Of a DNA stretch of 49,455 nt, positions 32,408 to 44,021 are shown piece after piece. The notes beneath the pieces are model-generated. The model did not search any database, was not told the origin of the DNA, and was given only the letters and a program-made list of their open reading frames with translations. The DNA comes from Micractinium sp. NFX-FRZ (Eukaryota > Chlorophyta > Trebouxiophyceae > Chlorellales > Chlorellaceae). Both the position numbers and the translations under genes were made by a program. Location: positions 1 to 49,455 of the forward strand of contig JAPTJF010000460.1 in NCBI GenBank assembly GCA_029339195.1, given 5' to 3'. Position 1 is the first letter of the stretch, and each line of letters begins with the position of its first letter.

Positions 32408-33043
32408 GGCGCTGCATGCCCCGGCAGCCAGGCGCTGGCCACGGCGCACCTGCCTGCACCAAGCCCACCAGGCTCTCGCGCACGCATGCAAACGTGCCTC
32501 TGCACGCGTCAGCGCCACCCAACCATCAGTGTAGCAATGAGAAGACGCGCATCCCCTTACTCGCAGCCCCATGCAACTCAACCCAACACAGTTCAATGTG
32601 AACCTTCTACTCCCACGGATTCCTTATATGAGCGAACAGGAGCGCCTGCACTGCAGTGCATCCCTGCTCCTAGGCCCCTTGGCCCCTGCCCGATCCTCAC
32701 CAGCCACACCGCACCCCACCCACACCAATTTTCTCCCCGCGCTGCCTGCCGCTGCCCACCGCCGGATCCATTTTCCTGCGCTGTGCCCAGCCTCTGCCTC
32801 CTGTATAGCTGTGTACTGCCACCTGCTCCCGTGTGCTTGCCTGCCCTCACCCCCTGTGCTCTCTCTATCTGGGGTCCCCTGCTCTCCTTCCTCCTGCCTT
32901 GTGTTCCTCCCCCTTTCCCCTCTCACCCATGCTTCCCTGCCAACCTTGTTTCCCGGGAGCCACGCCCTCCTGTGCTGCTTCCTGCCCTTCAAAAGTATGC
33001 TTCCCTCCTAAGACCACCTGCACCCCCTCCTGCCATGTCTGCC

Positions 33044-33048
33044 TGTAA
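33044..33048 (+). terminator. TGTAA poly(A) signal, Gln-rich gene
   Basis: Sense-strand TGTAA about 640 nt past the stop at 32407. No nearer TGTAA was seen. Confidence 0.5.
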
Positions 33049-33081
33049 GATGCACCCCGCACCAAGATGGGCAGCTTTGAT

Positions 33082-33086
33082 TTACA
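33082..33086 (-). terminator. TGTAA poly(A) signal, NFU gene
   Basis: TTACA on plus reads TGTAA on minus, about 560 nt past the NFU stop, and is 34 bases from the opposing gene's signal. Confidence 0.5.
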
Positions 33087-33643
33087 CAAATCAACCGAAG
33101 AAAAGAAGGGCGCCGATCAGTACTCTGAAAGGGGAGGGGGCTTGTTGGTCGCTAGGAGCGCCCACATGGCAAGCAGAGAGGAGGTGGGGAGGGGACGAGT
33201 GGGAAGCGAGGGAGGTCTCATGGGAAGCGTGCGTGCATGTTTGGTGGGGCCCGTAGCGGCGCCTAGCTCCTTGGGGGGCATGTGTTGCTGGTGCCGGTAC
33301 TGCAGTTGGTACTGTTGCTGGGTGCTGCATAAAAAGGGTGGGGCGAGGGGAGGAGGGGCGGCCCACGGGGCAGGGCAGGGGGCGCAACGAAAGCGGGGCA
33401 AAGGCCAGGGAACAAGAAAGTGGAGGAACTGTGCGTGTACAGTGCAGGAGGGCAGGCGGAGTGCTTGGGCACGTCTCTGGTGTGCACCTCTGGCATGCAT
33501 CGGCGTCGGGGGCTGCCTACGGCTAGGCAAACACCCCGCCCATCCTAGGCTCAGAGCTGCGCTCTAGGCTGTGAGCTGCCAGCGCGTGCTGAGCTGCCCA
33601 GCCGGTGTGAGGTGCTTTCTGGTGTGAAGCCAGGTCAGCCAGC

Positions 33644-35891
33644 TCAGTTGACCAGCTGCACGGCGGCGATGCCGGGGATGCGCTCCCGCAGCTTCTGCGT
33701 GACTGCCACGCGCACCGTCATCACATTGGCCGCGGGGCCCGTGATTTGGACCTGCAGCACCCAGGGAGGTGGGGAGGCAGGTGAGCAGGGGCAGTGAAGC
33801 AGAAAGGGCGGGGGCGGAGGGTGAGCAGGCGTGGCACAGGAGGCGTGGTGCGGCCACCCGATCGGGCGCGCAGGCAGGCTGTTTCAACTGCTGAGGGCGG
33901 AATGCCACCGGCCCAAGCCTGGTCGCCTGCAACCAGCTGCCCACGCCGGCGCCAGACACCTGCGCACCGCCACTCGCCCCCACACCCCCGGCCCCACAGC
34001 CACACGGTGCCACATCCCTGCCGCCCGCCGCCTTCTGAAGTTCGCCAGCGAACACTCTCCTAAGACCTTGCCGCTAGACCCCACCATTTGCAACGGGCCG
34101 ATCCACCTGCACTTGCTCCTGCCTCGCCCCACCCACCCGCTCACCCACCCACCCACCCACAACACACACCAACCTCATCTGGCGTGTGGTGAGATGCAAG
34201 CAAGCAGGTGTGCTATGCCCCAACCGGCCCACACCTATCTTGGCGATGGGGCCATCCAGCTCCACCAGCTCCTGCCCGCCTCACCACACCCATACACCCA
34301 CATATACACACCAGCTCATCAGTGTGAGATGTGTGATGGTACACAAGCATGCGCGTGTGCTACCCCACCATCCCACCTTTGCAATGGGCCCGTCCAGCTC
34401 CACCAGCTCCAGGCCGCCGCCGCCGGTGCCCACCAGGTAGGGCCTGCAGGGGGGGGGGAGGAGTGGGAGGGAGGGTTGCGTCGTGGCTAACGCGTCGTGG
34501 ATGGGGGCACAGGTGGCACTGGTGCGGCGCCTGGCATACCTGCGCATCTGGCCCGGGGCCCGTCGTATGCCAACCCTCGCCTAGCACACGCACAGGCTCA
34601 CGGCGGCCGTGCCTGCAGCCCGCCTGCTGTGCTCTAAAAACCTTGCCACGTCCACCAGGCGGTGGAACATGTAGGGTTGACACGACCGGTCAGAGGATGC
34701 CCGCCCGCGCCCACCTGATTTCGTCCAGCACCATGTCGACGTTCTCGGGCGTCAGGTCCAGCCCCTTGTTCTCGTCCATCACCTGCTCAACGTCCAGGAT
34801 CTCCTGCGGGCAGGCAGCACAGCAGCAGGTGCAGGAAGGGCAGAGCGTGTGGATGAGAGGGGCAGGCAGGGCTCAGTCAGCCCCTCATCCTTGCCATGAC
34901 CTGCGCTGGCCACCGTCCGTTCGCTCCTCAAGTACAGCACCCACGCCCCCTGGCCCCCTAACACAGGCGAGCACGCGCTTCCCTCCTCTGGACGCCCCAC
35001 CCACCCAACCTTCCCACCCAGGAACGGATGCACCGGCCTGTAAGCATCACGTATTGGGGGGCCTGCGGGCCACTCACTGGGATGCGCTCCATGAGCCTCC
35101 TCTTGATGCCCATGGTCATGGTGGTGAGGGAGGAGGGGCAGGAGCCGCAGGCGCCGGCCAGGCGCAGGTACACCACGGGGCCGTCAATCTCCACAAACTC
35201 CACGTTGCCGCCGTCCGCCATCAGGTAGGGGCGCACCTGCACAGCAACAGGGATGCGTCATCACCAACCTTGCACCAATCATACCAACTGGGCGGGGAGG
35301 CGAACACAGCAACAAGCGGAGCTGAAAACACTGCCCCGCACAAAGTGTGTGCACCCACACACCTCGTCCAGCACGGTCTCCACGTTGGCCTCTGTCAGCT
35401 CCAGGGTGTCGGTGGCGGCAGCCTGGCACACCGCGCGCTGGATGCCTGCACCAGCACAGCAGGCCGGCCACGACGGCGGCCCAGCTAAGGGGTGGGCGGG
35501 CAAGGCAAGGGCGGGCCAAACAGGCTGGCAAACGCAAACGCGGCACTGACACTGCATGACTGACAGCAGGCTGGCAAAAGTGCACAGCGAGTGCAGGCAG
35601 GCCAGGGGCTGCCGGCAACACCAGGTAGCCGGGCGAGTAGGCGCCGCCACTACCGGCGGCGCCGCCGCCGCCGCCAACCCACCCTGAGCGGCGCTCTCCT
35701 GCGCGCTCACCTCGTGCTGCTGCCGAACGCTGCTGCTTCGGTTGGAGTGCGCTGCGAAGTGCGGCGCCCGCCTGCCGCCGTGCGCCCGAAAGCAGGGCCC
35801 GTGGTAGAGCTGGGGAGCTAGCTGCGCTGCGGGCCGCCACCGGCTGCCTGCTGGCGCAGACGCAGCTGCAGGCGGCGCTGGAGGCGTGCAT
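33644..35891 (-). CDS. NFU: Chloroplast NFU iron-sulfur scaffold, two NFU domains, 6 exons
   Basis: Minus-strand exons 35891-35711, 35445-35363, 35236-35078, 34803-34715, 34443-34377 and 33751-33644 join in phase to 228 residues. NFU proteins hold a transient Fe-S cluster and pass it to apoproteins. The first ~65 residues ([20 protein letters not shown] onward) are Ala/Ser/Arg-rich without a long acidic run, which fits a chloroplast transit peptide. Domain 1 (about 72-141) begins [19 protein letters not shown] and carries the cluster ligands in ACGSCPSS (Cys 118 and 121). Domain 2 (about 155-228) begins [19 protein letters not shown] and has lost the CxxC, reading [10 protein letters not shown] there. 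One active plus one degenerate domain is the architecture of plant plastid NFU1-3. Which paralogue it matches cannot be said. Degenerate copies of the exon 5 tail lie in the following intron. Confidence 0.93.
34085..34443 (-). repeat. ~145-bp tandem triplication of NFU exon 5 tail plus intron start
   Basis: The exon 5 end reads [11 protein letters not shown] (34377). Reading minus, a second copy at about 34282-34239 reads [11 protein letters not shown] again, and a third at about 34128-34087 reads [11 protein letters not shown]. The AC-rich intron stretches between copies also match. The second copy has lost the donor (AAGATAGG) but has a possible acceptor (GGGCAG) before it. Confidence 0.85.
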
Positions 35892-36930
35892 GGCTGCCCG
35901 CGACGACAGTGCGGGTTGACCGAGCGCGCTTCCTGGCTGAGCTTGGGAGGCCAAACCGCAAGAGGAGCTGCCTGCCGATGGTCTGAGCGCGATGATTGGC
36001 TCAGGTGAGCAAGGGCGCGCCCTCTTGAGTAATTTGCCACGCGCTGCCGCTGCTGCCATGCGGCTCGCCGCCATCCGGCGGCCAATCGGATATGGGAGCG
36101 GCCGGGCAGTGAGGCACCTGCAGAGCATGCTCGAACACCGCTTAAGAAGACGCATCGATTTGGATCAGAGCAGTGTGGATGGTGGGCACATTGTTGCGAG
36201 CCCCCCGTGTCCAGATTGGGCGGGTTGCGGAAGGGCTCCTGTAATCTCGAGGCCAGGCCATCACCGGTCGATGTCAACATCAGCCTCGAGTGCAGCAGTG
36301 TCGGCATGCTCACAGGCTTATGTGCGTCACATCGACGGCATGCCTACTGGCATGACTGGGGGGGAGGGGTTGCCAGCTTGGCAGCCTATGTCACACAAAG
36401 GTGTGGAGAGATGCTCAGCTGCTCAAGGGGAGCCAGGAGGCGGGCGTCTGTGCATGTGCCTTGCCCTGATCCCATGTATCCTACAAATAAAGCGTTTCTC
36501 CTTGTGCCTGGGACTGACCTTACCCCCTGCCTGCCTGCCCCAAACCATATTCGTCATGCTTCCAACGCCTCCACTTTCAGCCCAACTTTCCACACATCGC
36601 AATACAAATCCAGCCTCTATCTATTGCCAGTGCTTATGAGATGCCACCTGTTTGAGCTACAAATCGCACTACGCGTGTGCATGCATTGCTGCAAGTAGCG
36701 AGTGCAGGGAGAAGCTACGCCCGCAAGAACAAGGTGCACGCAGAGGACGGAAGGGGGCAAGCTAATGGCAGGGAGTGGGCAGAGCTACGGGGCATGCAAG
36801 GGGTGGTACACTCTCTAATACAGGGCAAAGAAGACGAGCCAGGGAAGTGAGGCGCTGTGCAGGCTAAGCAAAGGCATGGAGCAGGGGTGCCGCACTGAAG
36901 TGGCAGTGAGTGAATCAATGTGTCAGCCCC
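35892..36930. other. Intergenic: NFU promoter and PEX14 3' region
   Basis: I see no supported gene. An ATG at 36058 opens a basic, presequence-like ORF, but no second exon with family support follows. One AATAAA is near 36484. No TGTAA was found for PEX14 in this gap. Confidence 0.4.
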
Positions 36931-39900
36931 TCACGCGCTGGCAAAATCCTCGCCCAAGCTGACGGCACTGACCGCCCGCTGGCCGCTGGCCATCCCGCCA
37001 CTTGCAGCCGGGTAATCAGCCCCGACGCTTCCGCCGGCACCTCCTGCGCCGCTGCCAGGCCCGGCAGCACCGGCGGCAGCAGGGGCGCTGGGCGTCGGGG
37101 CCAGCCCGCTGCTGCCGCCGCTCAGTGTGGGGGCCGGGATGGGCGGCGGGCGCCAGTTGCGGGAGATGGGGCGCCCAATGCCGCTGCCCTCCAGCACAGA
37201 CGCGCCCTCCCCGCTGGCGCCCAGCATGCCCATCACAGCGCCTGCGCCCGAGTTGGCCCGCTCCTGCGCGGCCGCAAGCAGGGCGTTGAAGTGGTTGCTG
37301 CCGCCGGGCTGGCCGCTGCCGCCGGGCTGGCTGCCGGCACCGCCGCCTCCTAGCGAGCTGATGCCGCCGGGCTGGCCGGACGAAGCCCCGCCCAGCGAGC
37401 TGCTGCTGCCGCTGCGGCCCATGCCGTCGGGGCGGGCGGGGGACAGGCGGCCGGCAATGATGTGGGGGGAGTCCGGGGGAGGGGCCACTGCAGTGCGGGA
37501 CAGCAGCAGCCGAGAAGGGACGAGTGGGTGGGTGGGTGGGGCACAATGCTTGGGCAGGCAACGGTGCTGGGCTGGTGTGGGCAGGCGGCCAGGCAGAAGA
37601 AGCGTTGCTGCAGAGGCAGGCAGGCTGCAACGCACAAACAATGAACGGCCGTGTGGCAACGGCAGCACCATCCCTGGCGCTGCCTGCATTTCACGCACAC
37701 CCACACCCCTCCCAGGCTTGCCTGCATCGAAGATGGAGGTGGCTCGCTTGGGGCTGTGGAAGCTGCTCATCCCGCTCAACGCCCGCCCCATCTCCCGCCC
37801 CTCCTCCTGCCGCTGCCCCTGCTGCTGGCCCTGGGCAGCGTCAGCAACAGCAGCAGCGGCTGCCAGCTCAGCGGCTGCCTCCTCTGCCGGGGACGGCGCC
37901 CGCACCGGCGACAGCCCCTGCTGAGCTACCGGCTCCGCAATCTCCGCCTCGGCTGGCTGCTGGGCTCCGTCGGCAGGGGCAGCGCTCGCAGCAGGCATTG
38001 TCTCCTGTGCCCCAGCCGCTGCCGGCGCTGCAGGGGCGCTGCCCGCCCCCAGGGACGCCAGGCTGCTGCCGCTGCCCCCCGCCCCGCCTGCCAGGCTGCC
38101 CGCCAGGCTGCTGGCGGTGCTGCTCTTCTCCCAGGGCTTGGGGCGGGGCTTGAGCTTGGGGGCAGCAGGGGTGGCATAGGGGTTGGGCGGCTTGTCGTTG
38201 ATGTCGGTCTGCAGGGGGGGAGGGAGGGGGGGAGGCGAGTTGGGAGGGGTCAGCAGGGAGGGGCAGGTGGGTGCACGGGGCACAACATCAACCTGCTGGG
38301 TCTGTCCATGACTCTCCCTGGGAGCTCACAAGTGCAAACCTCCCTGCACATCTCTCCAAGGCATAACCACCAAGCCAGTCAGCGAACGAGGCTTCGCCTG
38401 CCCGCCCACATATCACCCTGCACCCCTGCCTACCCAACCATCATGCGTCGCCCGCCCACCTGGCTACGCAACTTCATCACTCTCAGCCTCCCAACCTTCC
38501 CTGCCTCCCAGCCACCTGTCTGGGTGCCTGGCGTGGTTTGCCCACTCCCGCAGCCTACCCACCCGCGCCAGCCTTCCAAAATTATGCCACATAACGCTCA
38601 CCCGGATGCCGGGCGGCGTCTGCCCCTTCTCCAGCATCTCCAGCACCTCCATGTAAGAGGCGGGGTGGGGAGGGGGCGGGGGGGTCTCGCCCCCTGGCGC
38701 AGCCGCCACCTCCTCTGTCTGCTGGCTGCGCTGCGGCGTCTGCTGCCCCGCCTGCTGCTCCCGCTCTGCGGCCGTCCCGTTGATGCCTGCCTGCAGGTGC
38801 CCTTGCTCAATGCCATTGGCTGCTGGCAGAGAGGAGTGGTCATCCTCGTCGGCAGCGCCGGCTGTGGGGGCGCCAATGGCAGAGCTGCTGGCATCTGCAG
38901 CTGGCGTGGCGGCGTGGCGCTGGGCCAGCGCTGAGACTGCCGAAATCGGTGTGAATGCGTCGTCGCCGTCGCCCGCCGCCTTGCTGCCTGCAGGGCAGCG
39001 AAGTGGCACAGGCGCGGGCAGCTGGGAACAGCCTCAGCACACTGTTCATTCACAAGGATGTTACACGAGGCAAGCGCAGCAAACACACAGCAACAAGCTA
39101 GGGATCGCAACACGCTAGGGACGGCATCTCTGTGAACGGTACAGAGGTATGCCGCTCAACAGTCAAAGCAGCGCTGCTTGTGGCGGTTACAGGGGCCCGG
39201 GCAGCCGCCCGCGGCTTAAGGGCTGGCGCTGCTGCCGGCGGCATAGGCAGCGGGGTGCGCCGGACCTTGGGGCTGCGGCAGGCGCGCGGGGGAGTGGCTG
39301 CCCGAAGAGCGTGGGGAGCGCAGCAGCTCCGCCAGCAGCGACTTGATCTCCCCCAGCTCGCTCTCCAGCCGGGCGCCGCCAGCGCTGGCGGCAGGGGCGG
39401 GCGAGGCGGCGGGGGAGGCCAGCCTGCGGGGTTGGAGGGATGGTATTGTGCGAGGTTATGGGGCGAGCAGGCGGGACAGAGGCATGCAGGCTGAGTGAAG
39501 GCGGGTGGGAGCAGAACACAGTGCCCCAAGAGTCCGCCATCCCGCGCTTTCGAGCACCTGCTGCAGGGCGCCTCCCTCTCTCTCTACCAGGCCACTTCAG
39601 CTCTCCTGATCCTGCCTGCCCCATTCTGACCATCCTCGTCCTATGCCATGTATCCACCCTCCACAGCTGCCCCCCGCTCCGACCCCTAACCCATCCCCTG
39701 CCGCCCCGGTGTGTTCACTCACTCCTGCAGCGTCTCTGCAAAGCTGCGCAGCTCCTGCCGCAGGTCGGACACCGTGAGGCCATCCGCAGCGGCAGCCCCG
39801 CTGGCGGCCGGCCCGGCGGCCAGCGCCGCCTTCTGGCTGGCTTCCAGGGCGGCCACCAGCTGGCGGATGCTGTCGATGCTGGTGCGCAGCTCGGCGGTCT

Positions 39901-41450
39901 GGGCCTGCAGGGGAGGGCACAGGCGTGGCAAGCGTTCAGGTGAAAGGGTTGCGGGCAGCAGGCAGGGGCGCTGCGGGGCGCTCGAGCCGGCCAGGAAGCC
40001 CACACTGCCCTGCCTCGTGCCCGCTGATCTTGCAGCAGTGCCGCCACCTGCTTCCAGGCCCCTGCTTGCTCCAGGAGCCGCTGCCTGCCTGTGCTTTCCC
40101 GCCAAACCCCCCACATCCGCCAAAACCCCCCATATCTCCCTGCCCCTGCCCACCGCGATCGCCTCGGCCATCGCCTGCGTCGCCTGCACGCTGGCCGCTG
40201 CGTCGCCGTCGGTGAGGGCGGGGCGGGGCGGCGGGCGCACGTGGCCGCGCCACTGCAGGGGATGGCGGGATGTGCTGGGCATTGAGGGTGGGGCGAAGAG
40301 GAGGAGCGGTGCTGGCAGGAGCCCCGCCCAATCCTGCCCGCCCCCGTCTTGACGGCTCTGCACACCAGCCACCCCTAACCAGGCGTGCGATCCATCCGAT
40401 ATGCTCCTTCCAAAGAAGACAACTTGGTAACGGTACACGCCCATTCCACAACAGTGCACACCACATCCCACCCTGCCCCCACTGCTCCCGATTGCCTCAG
40501 GGGGCGACGTGCGGTCCGACCAGCCACCACAGGCCCGGCAGACTCCAGCCCAACCCCCCCACCAAGCCCTGCCCACTCCCGGCCCACCCCGTCCTCACAT
40601 TGTGGTACGCCCCCTCCACATACGGCCACACCAGCGACTTGGCGGCATAGGCGCTCGCTGCCAGGAAGCCGGCGCCCAGCACAGCCTGCGCAGGGGGAGG
40701 GGCAGGGCAGGGCGGGGCTCAGGGCGGCGGCGGGGGTGCCAGGCGGCGCCGCTCGCACACAAGCACAGCGTCTGGCTACACATGGCAACACGACACGCAT
40801 GTCCCCCGGCAGCGCAGCCTTGTTACACTGGCCCCGCACCTGTGTCCAGCGGATGCCCTGCTGCTGCTGCATGTGTTGTGGCCCTGCCGCCACCATGGCC
40901 CCTGGGCCGTACCCAGGCGCCTGCTGCTGCATCTGGGGCTGCTGCGCATACACCAGCTGCTGCTGCGGTGATGCCTGCTGTCCCTGCGGCTGCAGGTGCG
41001 CTAGCGTGGATTGCACCGCCGAGGGCGCCGCAGCAGCTACTGATCCAGAGGCGGTGCCTGTCGCCGACGGCACCGAGGGTGCAGAGGGCGGCTGCTGCGG
41101 CACCCGCCTGAACGCCTCCTCTATCTCCGCCTCTGTCAGCCCCTTGCGCTGCAGGAACTCGCGCTTGGAAGCGGCGCCGCTGGAGCGCACCTTTTGCAGA
41201 GGACACTGGGCGGCAGAGGCTTGGTAAGGAGGAGCTGCAGTGGCGGCGGGCAGGCAGGCGGGAGCGGCGGCAGGCAATGGAGCACGGCTGCCCAGGGGGT
41301 TACCTTGGGGTGCGACAGGAATGCCACCGCGTTCTGCAGCTGGTCCTCGCGCAGAGCCGGCGCGGCTGGCGCCGCAGGCTCTGCCACTGTTTCGGGCGGT
41401 GCCTGGCTCTCAGCGCCGCCCTCCGGGCACTCCTCGTCTGGTTCCGACAT
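36931..41450 (-). CDS. PEX14: Peroxin PEX14, peroxisomal import docking protein, 9 exons
   Basis: Minus-strand exons 41450-41304, 41190-40840, 40685-40599, 40252-40154, 39904-39723, 39423-39266, 38987-38602, 38208-37722 and 37487-36931 join in phase to 817 residues. PEX14 docks the PEX5-cargo receptor at the peroxisomal membrane. The N-terminal PEX5-binding domain spans exons 1-2: LREDQLQNAVAFLSHPKV, then KREFLQRKGLTEAEIEEAF. One membrane helix (AVLGAGFLAASAYAAKSLVW) is in exon 3, residues 167-195. A coiled-coil region (SIDSIRQLVAALEASQ and on) is in exon 5. The plant-type conserved block SYMEVLEMLEKGQTPPGIR at 452-470 continues across the splice as DINDKPPNP and KPRPKPWE. The tail is Gly/Ser/Ala-rich and makes the protein longer than typical plant PEX14 (about 500). 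Intron 8 uses a GC donor. ATG at 41450 is chosen because the frame upstream has only TTG. Confidence 0.93.
39187..39218 (-). terminator. In-frame TAA and TGTAA inside PEX14 intron 6
   Basis: If exon 6 is not spliced at 39266 the frame continues 16 codons to TAA (39218-39216), and a minus-strand TGTAA follows at 39191-39187. This could allow an early-ending transcript. Confidence 0.35.
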
Positions 41451-41760
41451 GCTGCTCAACTCTTAAAGGTCACTCGCAGGGGCGCAACGGGTGTCGGCAG
41501 GCTAAAGCGAGTGGCTCGCCGGCTGTGGGGTCGCAGGGGCTGCCGGGAGTAATGTGACCGCATGTGTAATAATGCCATGCGCGTTGAGCCTCCTTGGAGC
41601 TGGGAATGCTTGAGCTTGACAATGCTGGCGTGGCAGGGCTTCAAACTTTAGCAGGCCTCGCAGAAGCGCCGCGATCACTATATTCGCTCTCTGCAATAAT
41701 CCCTCCACGCTGCTGCGTCTCGGAACCCGCCCAAGCTGCGCTCCAACAACTGAACCCTGT
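41451..41760. promoter_or_regulatory. Divergent promoter gap, PEX14 / unknown Ala-rich gene
   Basis: 310 bases between divergent start codons, with no exon seen. The promoter role is inferred from position. Confidence 0.4.
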
Positions 41761-43365
41761 ATGGACAGGCACGCCTTCTTTGAGGCCTGCGAATGGCTGG
41801 AGCCGCTGGGACAGCATTGCGATGGCTCGGCTGCAGCGCCACAAGACCCGGCTGGGCCACCAGCTGTCACCGCCTTTGCGGGCGCCGCCTCCCTGCACCT
41901 CAGCCCCGCCGAGCAACAGGGCTGCGTCAGCGAATTCAGAGGTGCAGCAGGGCTGGGTGGTGGGGTGCACCCTTTGAAATGAATGATGCTTTGCGGGTGC
42001 AGGAGGAGTCTGCGAGCATCATTGGAAGGCCTGGTCGCCAACCGCCGCTGCGTGTGGTCAGCCTGTAGCATTCCGCGGGCCATGCGTAGCATTGCGCCCT
42101 TGCCCTCAAATCCCAAGCTCCGCCCCTATCCCGGCTTGCCTCTTTGCCCTGTCAAACTCCCACAGGCCCGCTGGCTCCCGACGCTGTGCACCTGGCGTTT
42201 GCCACCGCCGGCGGCCCTGCACACCTGGCAGACCCCATGCAGCTGCGCCTGCGGGTGGACGTGTCGCTGCCAGCTCACCCGCCGCTGCCACAGCAGCACC
42301 TGAGGGTGACGCTCCTGCTGGATGGCCGGCCCTACCGGCTGCTGCTGGCCCAGGCAGCTCGCCTGGTGATGCCAGAGCAGCTGGCCGCCCGGCTGCCGGC
42401 GGCGCTGCAACCGGAGGTGCAGCGGGGCACGGCAGCAGGTGCAGCAGCGTCAGGTGCAGCAGCGGTGCCAGCAGCAGCGGCGGCAGCGAGCGCCCTGCCC
42501 CCTTTCCTTTGCGCGGCGCCGCACAGCCAGCTGCCCTTCCTGACGCTCATCTTCCCGCACGCCTGCCTCAACATTTACCCGCTGGGATGGAAGGCCGCCG
42601 CGGCGCACGTCAGCCAGGTGGCCTCGCTGCCTGTACAGAATGCATTTGTTGGCGAGAGAGCAGGGCAAAGCCCAGCAGGGGCAGTGCCGGGTGTTGGTGG
42701 GGGCGGCGCCATGACTGCGTGTAGGGGGAGGCAAGGCGCGCCAACAGGCGGAACTTGCAGCTGGGACTGTGCGGGTGCAGCCCTGCTGACTTCACTCTTG
42801 CGCTGACTGCCCCTGACTGCGTGCCCGCTCCCGCCACCCACGAGGCCCGTCATGCCCGTCATGCCGTCATGCCCACCTCACTCCACCTGTGCAGGACCAC
42901 GACGCCTCGGAGCTGGCCCGCCTGGCGCAGCTGCTGGCAGAGTGCTGGCAGCAGCAGCGGCTGCTGGGCGTGGGCAGCCAGCCTGCAGTGGCAGCCCAGG
43001 CGGCACTGCCAGCCAGCGGCTCCTGGTGGCAAGAGGTGCAGACCTGGCAGGCTGCCATGCAAGCGCTGGTGGCAGCGGCAGGCGAGCTGGCGGGCAACAA
43101 ATCTGCAGGAGCAGCAAGCAGCAGCCTGGCTAGCGCCCGGCTTGCCGCAGCCGCAGGCAGGATGCTGCGGCAACGGAGAGCAGCGGCGGCGGCGCTGCCG
43201 GGAGAGCAGCAGGCACTGTCTGAGGCTCAACCACAGCTGGCGGCAGCGCTAGCACAGACTGCAGGAGGCTCGGATGATGGAGTTGTGCAGCAGCTGGCAA
43301 GCTGGAACCGACAGCATGCCTCCCTGGCAGCCTGCCGCCACCTGGCAGCACCGGCCACGTGCTAA
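41761..43365 (+). CDS. Unrecognised Ala/Leu-rich protein, about 4 exons
   Basis: Best model: exons 41761-41941, 42003-42056 (weak), 42166-42617 and 42895-43365, about 385 residues. Exons 3 and 4 are well supported by splice sites, phase and long open frames; exon 2 is a guess needed to bridge phase. Exon 1 reads MDRHAFFEACEWLEPLG. Exon 3 alternates hydrophobic and polar residues like a beta-rich domain (MQLRLRVDVSLP, LRVTLLLDGRPYRLLL, LPFLTLIFPHACLNIYPLGW). Exon 4 is helical and rich in Ala, Gln and Trp (ELARLAQLLAECWQQQRLLG, SWWQEVQTWQAAMQAL). No signal peptide or membrane span is evident. I do not recognise the family. Confidence 0.55.
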
Positions 43366-44021
43366 GAGCTGCACATACCCCGCTCTCTCCCCGTGCTTTT
43401 CCATGGCCTCTCCAAATCCATAATCTTCCCGTGCTGTCCCCTTTCAATCTTCCAAAAAATTTGAAGCGCCAGCTGCTTCTTTGCCGCAAGCGTTGCGCAT
43501 GATGCTGGCCGTCCAGCAATGCAAAGCCGACACAAGGGATGAGCTGCTCTGTTGTGTGTGCTCAGGCTGAGATCGCGGGCAGTTCAAGTGTGTGCTTGAA
43601 GTGATAATTAAGATGGGCAAAGAATGGCAGGGGCAACCCACCCGGGTGCCAGGCCCTGGCATTTTACTCAGCGGCGGCGGTGCAGGGTGGGAACGTACGC
43701 AAGTTGTGCAAAGTGAGGGGGCAGATGCAATGCACTGTGAGGTGAGGGGGCACATGCAGTGCGTGCATGCACCCATTTGTGCGGCCACGGAGGATGAACT
43801 GCTGCGAAGGTGTGTCTGACGCAGGCAGACAGACAATAAGCCAGGGTATCAGTGCTACGCTCAGCTGTGATTCTCTCGGATCATTGCGAAGGGGTGGGGT
43901 GCTGTGCAGATTTCCGCCGCACTCCCGCTGGCACTTGCCTGCACCCGCCAGCACGCAAGGCCCAGCGTCCCTGACCCAGTGCAACTTGACACATACCCAC
44001 AATCATGTTGCCGTTCCGTGA
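43366..44021. other. Intergenic region
   Basis: No exon, RNA gene or strong repeat is seen. A short repeated GTGAGGGGGCA(C/G)ATGCA motif (near 43714 and 43742) is the only structure. Confidence 0.4.

Larger units (their letters stand above)
32408..33643. other. Convergent 3' region between the Gln-rich gene and NFU
   Basis: No supported exon is present. Plus-strand TGTAA at 33044-33048 and minus-strand TGTAA at 33082-33086 suggest long 3' UTRs (about 640 and 560 nt) ending almost on top of each other. Confidence 0.5.

Noticed and set aside
36058..36186. Possible first exon of a mitochondrial-type presequence gene (MRLAAIRRPIGYG)
   Set aside because: No downstream exon with matching phase and recognisable content was found before the PEX14 3' end.
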